A stretch of 64,000 bases of DNA from Micromonospora sp. WMMD1082 (GTDB taxonomy: Bacteria; Actinomycetota; Actinomycetes; Mycobacteriales; Micromonosporaceae): NCBI RefSeq assembly GCF_029626175.1, contig NZ_JARUBM010000002.1, forward strand, positions 6,031,001 to 6,095,000, written 5' to 3'. Below the pieces are notes generated by a model. It was not told the DNA's origin. It saw only the letters and a program-made list of their open reading frames with translations, and did not search any database. A program made the position numbers and the translations under genes. Below are positions 48,931 through 56,857 of the stretch, piece after piece. Each line of letters opens with the position of its first letter. Within the stretch, counting starts at the first letter, position 1.

Positions 48931-50112
48931 TCATCGGCGCGCCGCTGTGACCGCCACGTCCACCAGCTGGTGCAGGACGGCGCGGGTCGGTAGCTGCGAC
49001 AGCAGGTGCGCGACGCTGCGGTCGGCGTACCGCCGGTCCTCGTCGCCGTGCGCGGCGAGGGCACCGCGCACCTGTTCGAAGACGTAGTTGGCGAGGCTGG
49101 TGACCGCGCCACGGAACGACGCCAGCTCCAGCGGCGGCAGCGTGCCCGCGGTCGCGCGGTAGCCGTCGACCAGCGCCCGCGCCCCGGCCACGTTGACCGC
49201 CCCACCGGGGCTGACGGCCCAGTCCAGCAGCGCGTTGGCCAACTCCCAGCTCGGCGGCTGGCCGCCGGCGTGCTCCCAGGCGACGACGACGAGGCGGCCG
49301 TTCGGTGCCAGCCGGGTGCTCGCCGGGCCCAGGGTGTTGTGGCAGAGCACCGGTTGCGGCACCTCGGCGCCCACGCCGACGGTGTCGAGGTCCGTCAGCG
49401 TGGCCACGGCGGCGCCGAGCGCCGGTGCCCAGCCGGCGCCGTGGGCCGCGGCCTCGGCGGCGAGCTGCGACCAGCTCTCGGTGGCCAGCCGGGAACCGTG
49501 CCACGGGCTGACCCGATCCACCGGCAGGCCGAGCCCGTGGATCGTGGCGAGCACACCGCCGACCATGCGGGTGACCGACGAGCGGGCCGGGGCCAGCAGC
49601 GGCGGCCCCGAGTGCAGCCCTTCGTAGACGCGCCAGCGATGCCCGCCGACCGGCTCGATGATGCGGCCCGCGCGGCTGCGGACCGGCGCGGGCAGCAGCA
49701 CGCCGGCAGCCGCCGCGGCCTGCTGCAACGCGACGTCGGTCTCGGCGTCGACAATGGGCCACCAGGTGTCCATCGTCCGCACCGACCAGCGGCCCCGGTC
49801 GGTCACCAGCGACCATCGGCGCCCCATGTCGTCGGGACGGGCCACCGACCGCATCTCGCCGACGACCTCGCCCAGGTCGTAGCGGCCGGCGATCGCGTGG
49901 GCCAGGGACGCGTCGGCGGTTTCGGCCCGGCCGCGCACCCGGTCGACCTCCGCCTTCAGGGCCGCCCAGGTGGGGAAGCCGTACTGCTCGGCCAGGCCCG
50001 CCTGGGCGGTGGTCAGCGTCGCGGCGGGATCGATGTCGCGCAGGCCGGCCAGGAGATCCTTGGCCTGCTGGCGCAGGTGGTCGAGGCTGGGGTTGTCGGG
50101 CAGGGTCTTCAC
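48931..50112 (-). CDS. aminoglycoside phosphotransferase-fold protein, probable pseudokinase
   Basis: 393 residues. An N-terminal helical module (TLPDNPSLDHLRQQAKDLLA and EQYGFPTWAALKAEVDR), also seen at the start of ankyrin proteins, precedes an APH-like kinase fold (VARPDDMGRRWSLVTDRGRW; LLPAPVRSRAGRIIEPVGGH). Where active APH enzymes read HGDLxxxN and IDWE, this protein reads CHNTLGPASTRL and VVAWEHAGGQPPSWELANAL, so the catalytic Asp (D to N/T) and the DFG-like Asp (D to A) are lost. It is therefore probably a pseudokinase or has a different chemistry. GTG 50112 start, GAGG upstream. Confidence 0.78.
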   Translation of the reverse strand: MKTLPDNPSLDHLRQQAKDLLAGLRDIDPAATLTTAQAGLAEQYGFPTWAALKAEVDRVRGRAETADASLAHAIAGRYDLGEVVGEMRSVARPDDMGRRWSLVTDRGRWSVRTMDTWWPIVDAETDVALQQAAAAAGVLLPAPVRSRAGRIIEPVGGHRWRVYEGLHSGPPLLAPARSSVTRMVGGVLATIHGLGLPVDRVSPWHGSRLATESWSQLAAEAAAHGAGWAPALGAAVATLTDLDTVGVGAEVPQPVLCHNTLGPASTRLAPNGRLVVVAWEHAGGQPPSWELANALLDWAVSPGGAVNVAGARALVDGYRATAGTLPPLELASFRGAVTSLANYVFEQVRGALAAHGDEDRRYADRSVAHLLSQLPTRAVLHQLVDVAVTAARR

Positions 50113-50215
50113 GCGGCACCTCGCTCCTCGCCCGGACTCGCACGGGCGGAACTGAGCTTCGGCATCCGTCGCTCGCACCGGTGTCGGGGGTGGCTTCAAG
50201 CCTTCGGCGAGTCAC

Positions 50216-50235
50216 GGCGCGTCCCCCGACGCGCC
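50216..50235 (-). terminator. hairpin terminator of the GH42 gene
   Basis: GGCGCGTC, CCCC loop, GACGCGCC: a perfect 8-bp stem immediately after the GH42 stop codon on the minus strand. Confidence 0.55.
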
Positions 50236-50244
50236 CTTGGCAGG

Positions 50245-52314
50245 TTAGCCACCGGCGGCAGCCGATTCAACCCTGGTCTCACGCAGCACGGCGACGCCAT
50301 TGGGCGGTAGTACCACCGCCTGCCGCACCGTTGTCGCGGAGAGCAGTTCGGTTCCCCGTGCCGGTACGCGCTGTTCGCGGTCGGTGTGGTTGAGCAGGAA
50401 CAGCCAGCTCGCGTTGCCGTTGCGGCGGCGCACCGCCTCGACGCCCTCGGGTGCGGCGGGGCAGACGGGGGCGATGCCGGCGGTGCGGGCGGCGGTGTCG
50501 AGCAGCCGGCGGTAGGTGGTGTCGTCGGGGCGGGTGGACACGTACCACGCGGTGCCGGCACCGTAGCGGTGCCGGGTGACGGCGGGCATCGCGTCGAGCA
50601 CACCACCGGCGTACGAGACGATGGTGTCGGCCCCGGTCAGGCGCAGTGTCTCGGCCCAGATCCGCCCGGTCCCGCCGTTGTCGAGGCGGGCGTGCGCGTC
50701 GGCGGCGAGCGGGTGGAACTCCTCCACCCGGACGCCGAGCAGGTCCCGCAACGCACCCGGGTAGCCGCCGAGCCGCACCCGGGCGTGCTCGTCGGCGACC
50801 CCACTGAGGTACGTGGCCAGCAGGTGACCGCCGCCGTGGACGTACGCGCGCAGCCAGCCGGCGGTCGCGTCGCTGACCAGGTAGAGGGCGGGCAGGACGA
50901 GCAGCCGGTATCCGTCGACGGGGTCGCCGGGGCTGACGGTGTCGCCGGCGTACCCGGCCCGCCACAGTGCCCGGTGGGCGGCGGCGACCTCCTGGTGGTG
51001 GTCCAGCAGCGTCGAGGGCAGCCCCGGGTGGCGCAGCGCCCAGCCGCTGGCCGCGTCGACGACCAGTGCCACCGACGACTCGACGCCACCGCTGACCTCG
51101 GCGAGCCGCGACAACGCGGTGCCGAGTTGGACACTGTCCCGGAACGCCCGGCTGTCCGGGCCGGCGTGCGGCACCAGGGCGCCGTGGAAGCGCTCCGCCC
51201 CGCCGGTGGGTGCCCGCCACTGGAAGAACATCGCGCCGTGGGAGCCCCGGGCGACGTGGGCCAGGGCGTGCCGCAGCAGCCGCCCCGGCTCCTTGGTGTG
51301 CATCCGTCCGGCGGTGTGGATCTGGTGCGGGGCGGTCTCCATCAGCAGCCACGCCGGTGCCGCGCCGGGCGGCATTCCGCCGGTGCCGGACGCTACGGCG
51401 GCGGGCTGGCCGGTCGCGGCGCGCCGGGCCCAGCCCCGGGCGAGGTCGGCGGCGAGTGCGGTCTGCTCCTCGGCGCCGCCGTCGACCGCCGACGGGTAGT
51501 GGTCGACGGCGACCAGGTCGACCTCGGTGGCCCAGCGGGCGTGGTCGACCGGCACCCAGTCGCCGAGGACGTAGTTGGTGGTGATGGGCACTGCCGGGTT
51601 CGCCGCCCGCAGCAGGTCGCGTTGCTCGGCGTACGCGGCGAGCAACGTGTCGGACCAGAAGCGGCGGAAGTCGAGCAGTTGGCCGGGGTTGGCCAGGTAC
51701 TGGGTGGCCCGGGGCGTGCTGATCTGCGCCCAGTCGGAGTAGTGCTGGCTCCAGAAGGCGGTCACCCAGGCGTCGTTGAGGGTGGCCAGGTCGCCGTGGC
51801 GGGCGGCCAGCCACTGCCGGAAGGCCCGGGCGGTGTGCTCGCAGTGGCAGGTGGTGCCGTACTCGTTGTGCACGTGCCAGAGCGCGAGCGCCGGGTGGTG
51901 GGCGTACCGGTCGGCGAGGGCGGCGGCGATGCGCAGCGCGACCTGCCGGTAGGCGGGTGTGGCGGCGCAGTAGGTGTCCCGGCTGCCGTGGTGCAGGCGG
52001 ACCCCGTCGGCGGTGACCGGCAAAGCGCCCGGGTGGGCCAGGGAGAACCAGGGTGGCGGCGCGGCCGTGGGGGTGGCCAGGGCGACCCGGACGCCGCCGG
52101 CGTGCAGCAGGTCCAGCACCCGGTCGAGCCAGTCGAAGGTGTACCGGCCCGGGGTCGGTTCCAGCCGGGACCAGGCGAACACGCCGACGGTGACGAGGTT
52201 GACCCTGGCCCGGCGCATCAGGGCGACGTCCTCGGCCCAGACGCTCGCCGGCCACTGCTCGGGATTGTAGTCACCGCCGTAGCAGAGCGGGCCATCGGTC
52301 CACATCACCATCAC
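50245..52314 (-). CDS. GH42 beta-galactosidase
   Basis: Retaining beta-galactosidase of 689 residues, no signal peptide. (beta/alpha)8 barrel with LCYGGDYNPEQWPASVWAED at the N-terminus, acid/base Glu151 in LWHVHNEYG and nucleophile Glu326 in LLMETAPHQIH; Cys116, Cys156 and Cys158 fit the family's zinc cluster. Trimerisation-type domain (residues ~400-590) and a small C-terminal beta domain follow. Divergent from GH31 alpha-xylosidase with only 38 bases between, so both are under the same ROK-type operator. It would strip galactose from imported oligosaccharides. ATG 52314, 52311 or 52305 may be the start. Confidence 0.93.
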   Translation of the reverse strand: MMVMWTDGPLCYGGDYNPEQWPASVWAEDVALMRRARVNLVTVGVFAWSRLEPTPGRYTFDWLDRVLDLLHAGGVRVALATPTAAPPPWFSLAHPGALPVTADGVRLHHGSRDTYCAATPAYRQVALRIAAALADRYAHHPALALWHVHNEYGTTCHCEHTARAFRQWLAARHGDLATLNDAWVTAFWSQHYSDWAQISTPRATQYLANPGQLLDFRRFWSDTLLAAYAEQRDLLRAANPAVPITTNYVLGDWVPVDHARWATEVDLVAVDHYPSAVDGGAEEQTALAADLARGWARRAATGQPAAVASGTGGMPPGAAPAWLLMETAPHQIHTAGRMHTKEPGRLLRHALAHVARGSHGAMFFQWRAPTGGAERFHGALVPHAGPDSRAFRDSVQLGTALSRLAEVSGGVESSVALVVDAASGWALRHPGLPSTLLDHHQEVAAAHRALWRAGYAGDTVSPGDPVDGYRLLVLPALYLVSDATAGWLRAYVHGGGHLLATYLSGVADEHARVRLGGYPGALRDLLGVRVEEFHPLAADAHARLDNGGTGRIWAETLRLTGADTIVSYAGGVLDAMPAVTRHRYGAGTAWYVSTRPDDTTYRRLLDTAARTAGIAPVCPAAPEGVEAVRRRNGNASWLFLLNHTDREQRVPARGTELLSATTVRQAVVLPPNGVAVLRETRVESAAAGG

Positions 52315-52322
52315 CCGCCAAC

Positions 52323-52347
52323 TTAGTTTAGACTGTAGCCAAACTAT
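52323..52347. promoter_or_regulatory. XylR/ROK-type operator between GH42 and GH31 genes
   Basis: TTAGTTTA ... CAAACTAT, inverted TAGTTT/AAACTA arms with an 11-base spacer, centred in the 38-base gap. It shares TTAGTT, TAGCC and AACTA with the second operator at 58582. It resembles the TTAGTTT/AAACTAA sites of XylR repressors. One regulator dimer here could control both divergent genes. Confidence 0.75.
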
Positions 52348-52352
52348 GGACC

Positions 52353-54740
52353 ATGCCTACGCATGTCAACGCCGAGGATGTTGAGACGCTGATGCCGTAC
52401 CGACCGCCGTTGGTGCCGTACGAAACCTTCGTTGCCGACCCACCCGAGCTGCCCGTGCGCACCCCCGGCGAGGACGGGCCGGCCGTGGTGCGCCGGGCCG
52501 AGGTCGCCGGCACCGACGCGCACGGTGCGACCTTCAAGGCGGCGCTGGCCGACGGGGTGACGGCGGTGGTGCGTGTCGACGCGGCCGGTGACGGGGTGAT
52601 CCGGGTGCGCCTCGCCGAGGACTCCCAGGCCCGCAGCCGCTCCGCCCGCCTGATGCCGTTGGTCCAGCCGGCCACCCGCCCGGTGACGGTGCTCGCCGAT
52701 GACCGGTGCGTGCGGGTCGACGCCGGCGCGGTGGTCGCCGAGATCCGGCTCGACCCGTGGCGGATCCGGTTCCTGCGCGCCGACGGCTCCCTGCTGCTGG
52801 AGCAGGATCCGGGCACGATCGACATCAGCGGCCGGCGGCGCACCCTCCCGTTCGGCCACTCCACGGCCGACGGGGTCCGCGTCGCCTGGCACGAGAGCTT
52901 CGTGGCCCCCGGCGACGAGCGGTTCGTCGGCTTCGGCGAGAAGTTCACCCCACTGGACAAGCGGGGTCAGCGCGCCCTGATGTGGAACTTCGACGCCTTC
53001 GGCAGCGAGTCCGACCGGGCGCACAAGAACGTGCCGTTCTACCTGTCCAACCGGGGCTACGGGGTGCTGGTCGACAGCGGCATGCCGGTGCAGTTCGACG
53101 TCTGCCAGTCCACCCACAGCGCGGTGCAGATCCTGGTCCCCGACGACCTGCTCGACTACTACGTGCTGGCCGGGCCCACCCCCGCCGACGTGCTGGGCCG
53201 CCTGCACCGGTTGACCGGCCGGCCGTACCTGCCGCCGAGGTGGGCGTTCGGCACCTGGGTCTCCTCGGGCTTCTACCCGGACGACCAGGAGAAGGTGCTG
53301 GAGCGGGCCAGGCGCATCCGCGAGGACGGCATCCCCTGCGACGTACTGCACCTGGACTGCTACTGGCAGGTCGCCGGAAACTGGTCGGACCTGCGCTGGG
53401 ACGCCGAGGCGTTCCCCGACCCGGCCGGGATGCTGCGTACCCTCGCCGGGCAGGGCTTCCGGGTCTGCCTGTGGATGAACCCGTACCTGATGACGGGCAG
53501 TCCGCGCTACGCCGAGGCGGAGGCGGCCGGCTACCTCCTGCGTCGCCCCGACGGGCAGACGTACGTCGCCGACGTGTGGCACGGCAGCTACCCGGTCTCC
53601 GCCATCGTGGACCTCACCAATCCGGCCGCCGTCGAGTGGTTCACCGGGCTGCTGCGACCACTGCTGGAGCAGGGCGTGGCGGTGTTCAAGACCGACTTCG
53701 CCGAGGGCGTACCGGCCGACGCGGTGGCCCACAACGGGATGACCGGCGTCGAGCTGCACAACGTCTACGCCCTGCTCTTCAACGACGTGGTCGCCGCCGT
53801 CACCGAGGAGGTGGCCGGCCACCGGGCGGTCTGGGCCCGCTCGTCGTACCTCGGCGGGCAACGGCACAGCGCGCAGTGGAGCGGCGATGTCAACGCGACC
53901 TGGCCGGCGCTGGCCAGCACACTGCGCGGCGGGCTGTCCCACGGCCTGTCCGGGGTGCCGTTCTGGAGTCACGACACCGGCGGCTTCCACGGCACCCCCG
54001 AACCCGACCTCTACGTCCGCTGGTCGCAGTTCGGGGCGCTGTCTCCGCTGGTCCGGCTGCACGGCACCACCAGCCGGCTGCCGTGGGACTTTCCGGCCGA
54101 GGCGCACCGACTCGCGGTGGCCGCGCTGCGGCTGCGCTACCGACTGATGCCCTACCTCTGGTCGGCGGCGGTGCAGGCGGCCCGTACCGGCGTACCGATG
54201 ATGCGCGCCCTGCTGGTCGACACCCCGCAGGATCCGACGGCCTGGACCACCGACCTGCAGTACCGCCTCGGGGCCGACCTGCTGGTCGCGCCGGTCATCG
54301 ACCCGTCCGGTGAGCGTGACGTCTACCTGCCCGTCGGTGACGACTGGCTCGACGCGGCCACCGGCGAGCGGCACCCGGGCGGCCGGCACCTGCGGGTGCG
54401 GGTGCCGCTGGACCGGATGCCGCTGTACGTGCGCCGGGGCGCGCTGCTGCCGCTGGTCGCGCCGCAGGACACCGTCGGCGACGGTTCGTTCCAGGCCGTC
54501 ACCCTGGTCAGTTGGGGGGCCGTGGACGGGCACACAGTGATACATGACGTGGCCGGCGACACGATCATCGAGGCGGTCCGCGACGGTGACGAGTTGCGGA
54601 TACGGACGCGGGGGCCGCTGCTGGTGGGGCAGCTGGCCCTCGCGGGGGTCGGCAACGCCGACCGGCCAGTCCGGTCACTGCTCAACGGTGCGGTGGTGAC
54701 CGTCGTGCCCTTCGCGGGGCTGCTCCCCGCGCAGGGCTGA
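52353..54740 (+). CDS. GH31 alpha-xylosidase
   Basis: 795-residue glycosidase without signal peptide. N-terminal beta-sandwich (~1-260, FVGFGEKFTPLDKRGQRALM), barrel with YLPPRWAFGTWVSSGFYPDD, catalytic nucleophile Asp448 in VFKTDFAEGVP and acid/base Asp512 in AQWSGDVNATW, then proximal and distal C-terminal beta domains. KTDFxExxP is the alpha-xylosidase (YicI-like) form; alpha-glucosidases have a different loop. It removes alpha-1,6-xylose from xyloglucan oligosaccharides or isoprimeverose. ATG 52353 used; ATG 52392 possible. A 20-bp hairpin follows. Confidence 0.93.
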   Translation: MPTHVNAEDVETLMPYRPPLVPYETFVADPPELPVRTPGEDGPAVVRRAEVAGTDAHGATFKAALADGVTAVVRVDAAGDGVIRVRLAEDSQARSRSARLMPLVQPATRPVTVLADDRCVRVDAGAVVAEIRLDPWRIRFLRADGSLLLEQDPGTIDISGRRRTLPFGHSTADGVRVAWHESFVAPGDERFVGFGEKFTPLDKRGQRALMWNFDAFGSESDRAHKNVPFYLSNRGYGVLVDSGMPVQFDVCQSTHSAVQILVPDDLLDYYVLAGPTPADVLGRLHRLTGRPYLPPRWAFGTWVSSGFYPDDQEKVLERARRIREDGIPCDVLHLDCYWQVAGNWSDLRWDAEAFPDPAGMLRTLAGQGFRVCLWMNPYLMTGSPRYAEAEAAGYLLRRPDGQTYVADVWHGSYPVSAIVDLTNPAAVEWFTGLLRPLLEQGVAVFKTDFAEGVPADAVAHNGMTGVELHNVYALLFNDVVAAVTEEVAGHRAVWARSSYLGGQRHSAQWSGDVNATWPALASTLRGGLSHGLSGVPFWSHDTGGFHGTPEPDLYVRWSQFGALSPLVRLHGTTSRLPWDFPAEAHRLAVAALRLRYRLMPYLWSAAVQAARTGVPMMRALLVDTPQDPTAWTTDLQYRLGADLLVAPVIDPSGERDVYLPVGDDWLDAATGERHPGGRHLRVRVPLDRMPLYVRRGALLPLVAPQDTVGDGSFQAVTLVSWGAVDGHTVIHDVAGDTIIEAVRDGDELRIRTRGPLLVGQLALAGVGNADRPVRSLLNGAVVTVVPFAGLLPAQG

Positions 54741-54792
54741 CCGTTCCGTGCGGCGCCCGGTACTGGACGGAGCCGGGCGCCGCACGGAACGG
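54741..54792. terminator. strong bidirectional terminator
   Basis: CCGTTCCGTGCGGCGCCCGG (54741-54760) and its perfect complement (54773-54792) with a 12-base loop, starting directly after the GH31 stop. It also lies 23 bases after the stop of the convergent permease gene, so it serves both operons. Confidence 0.9.
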
Positions 54793-54814
54793 GACCGGGC
54801 CTGGGCGGCCGCGG

Positions 54815-55801
54815 TCAACCCTTCACCGCCCCGGTGATCACGCCCTTGGTGAAGTGGCGCTGCACGAACGGGTAGATGATCACCGCGGGGATGACCGTCA
54901 CCACCACCACCGCCATCTTGACCGCGAGGGTCGGCGGGTACGCGGTCACCCCGGGCAGGCTCACCGCCGTGCCGGAGACGTTCGGTGACTGCCCGGCGAG
55001 GATGTAGCTCTGCAGCAACCGCTGGATCGGGAACTTGTCGTTGGAGTCGATGTAGAGCACCGCGTTGAAGTAGACGTTCCAGTAGCCGACGGCGTAGAAG
55101 AGCCCGACCACCGCGATCACCGCCTTCGACAGCGGCAGCACGATCCGGGTCAGGATCCGCAGCTCGCCAGCGCCGTCGATGCGGGCGCTGTCGAGCAGCT
55201 CGGCCGGCACGTTCATGAAGAACGCCCGGATCACCACCAGGTTGAACACGCTGATGGCGCTGGGCAGGATCAGCGCCCAGATGTTGTCCTTGAGCCCCAG
55301 TCCGGTGACCACCAGGTAGCTCGGCACCAGGCCGGGGAAGATCAGGAAGGTGAGCAGGAAGTAGAAGAGCAGGCCGCGGTGGGCCACCGAGCCGGGCCGC
55401 GACAGCCCGTACGCGGCCAGCACGGTGAGCACCAGGCTGACCGTGGTGCCGAGCACGGTGACCAGCGTGCTGATCCACACCGCGCGGGCCACGTCGCCAC
55501 CGCTGAAGATGGTGATGTACGCCGACGGGTCGATCTCCCTCGGGATCATCACCATGCCGCCCGCGTCGTCGATGGTGCTCCGCGAGGCCAGGCTGGTCAC
55601 CAGCACCGCCCACAGTGGCACCAGCACCGCCGCCACCAGCAGGGTGAGCGCGACGGCCTTGGCCACCGTGCCGGGCACCGAGGGCGGACCCTCCCAGACG
55701 GCCCGGCCGGAGCGTCGTCGGGGGCGCGGCGGCGACGCGGGCGCTGCCGCCGTGGCCGGCGCCGCCGGTACCGGTCCGCCGGCACTGAGCTGTGCGGTCA
55801 T
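54815..55801 (-). CDS. ABC sugar importer permease (LplC/YtcP type)
   Basis: 328-residue inner-membrane permease. An Ala/Pro-rich cytoplasmic start precedes six helices (AVALTLLVAAVLVPLWAVLV; LLFYFLLTFLIFPGLVPSYL; ...). The EAA-type loop reads ELLDSARIDGAGELRILTRI. Sequence details such as IFSGGDVARAVWIST and MVMIPREIDPSAY are typical of the LplC group taking up complex plant-polysaccharide oligosaccharides. Overlaps the upstream permease gene by four bases (ATGA). No ATPase gene; an MsiK-type shared ATPase is expected. Confidence 0.93.
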   Translation of the reverse strand: MTAQLSAGGPVPAAPATAAAPASPPRPRRRSGRAVWEGPPSVPGTVAKAVALTLLVAAVLVPLWAVLVTSLASRSTIDDAGGMVMIPREIDPSAYITIFSGGDVARAVWISTLVTVLGTTVSLVLTVLAAYGLSRPGSVAHRGLLFYFLLTFLIFPGLVPSYLVVTGLGLKDNIWALILPSAISVFNLVVIRAFFMNVPAELLDSARIDGAGELRILTRIVLPLSKAVIAVVGLFYAVGYWNVYFNAVLYIDSNDKFPIQRLLQSYILAGQSPNVSGTAVSLPGVTAYPPTLAVKMAVVVVTVIPAVIIYPFVQRHFTKGVITGAVKG

Positions 55802-56808
55802 GACTTCGAGTACACCCCCTGCTCGCCGAGCCGGTGCGCGATCTTGTTCGCGGTGAGGATCAGAACCAACCCGACCACCGCCTTGAACAGGCCCGCCGCC
55901 GCGCCGAGTCCCCACTGCTGGGTGGCGATGGCCTGGTAGTAGACGAAGGTGTCGAGCACCTCGGCGGCCTCCCGACCGACCGCCTCACGTTGCAGGATGA
56001 ACTGCTCGAAGCCGACCGAGAGCGCGTCGCCGAGCCGCATGATGAGCAGCAGCACGATCACCGGCCGCAGGCCGGGCAGGGTGATGTGCCACAACCGGCG
56101 CCACCGGCCGGCACCGTCGGCCGCCGCCGCCTCGTACAGGTTCGGATTGATCGCCGACAGCGCGGCCAGGAAGACGATCGCGCCCCAGCCGAGGTCCTTC
56201 CAGACCGCTTCGGCGGTGACCAGCACGATGAACGTGTCCGGGTTGGTCATGATGTCCCAGGGCTCGTGGCCGGCCTGGCGCATCTCCTGGGCCAGCAGCC
56301 CGGCCCCGCCGAGCATCTGCACGAAGAACGTCACCACCAGCACCCAGCTGAAGAAGTGCGGCAGGTAGACCACGCTCTGCACGAAGCCGCGCACCCGGCC
56401 GGAGACGATGCTGTTCAGCATGATCGCCAGCACGATCGGCAGTGGGAAGAAGAACACCAGCTGGAAGGCGGTGATGGTGAGGGTGTTGCGGACCGCGTCC
56501 CAGAAGGCCGGGTCGCGGAAGAGCGCCTCGAAGTTGCCGAAGCCGATCCACTCGCTGTTGAGGAACGCGTCGAGGGGATCGTCGCCGACGAACGGGTTGT
56601 AGTCCTGGAAGGCGATGATGTTGCCCAGGGTCGGCAGGTAGTGGAAGACCAGCAGCAGCGCCGCCGCGGGCGCGGCCATCGCCAGCAGCGGCCAGTCGCG
56701 GCGCAGCCGGGCGCGCAGCGTACGACCGCCCCGCTTCGTGCGGCGTGGTGGCCGACGCCCGGCCGGCGCCGACCGGCCCGGCGTCGGTGTGACGGTGGGA
56801 GCGCTCAT
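55798..56808 (-). CDS. ABC sugar importer permease (LplB/YteP type)
   Basis: 336-residue permease with six helices after a basic N-terminal tail (RTKRGGRTLRARLRRDW). Family marks: LLLVFHYLPTLGNIIAFQDY NPF, YLPHFFSWVLVVTFFVQMLG, the EAA loop LYEAAAADGAGRWRRLWHIT and FEQFILQREAV. LplB/YteP members pair with LplC and an LplA-like binding protein. Starts at ATG 56808, 49 bases after the binding-protein stop. Confidence 0.93.
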   Translation of the reverse strand: MSAPTVTPTPGRSAPAGRRPPRRTKRGGRTLRARLRRDWPLLAMAAPAAALLLVFHYLPTLGNIIAFQDYNPFVGDDPLDAFLNSEWIGFGNFEALFRDPAFWDAVRNTLTITAFQLVFFFPLPIVLAIMLNSIVSGRVRGFVQSVVYLPHFFSWVLVVTFFVQMLGGAGLLAQEMRQAGHEPWDIMTNPDTFIVLVTAEAVWKDLGWGAIVFLAALSAINPNLYEAAAADGAGRWRRLWHITLPGLRPVIVLLLIMRLGDALSVGFEQFILQREAVGREAAEVLDTFVYYQAIATQQWGLGAAAGLFKAVVGLVLILTANKIAHRLGEQGVYSKS

Positions 56809-56857
56809 GCCCGCGCTCCGCCGCGCTGCCGTCGCCTGCTTACCGGCCGTCGCATGG

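Noticed and set aside
50113..50244. Possible small gene between the pseudokinase and GH42
   Set aside because: No start with RBS or protein-like composition; the stretch contains the GH42 terminator and repeat-like GCTCCTCGC sequence only.
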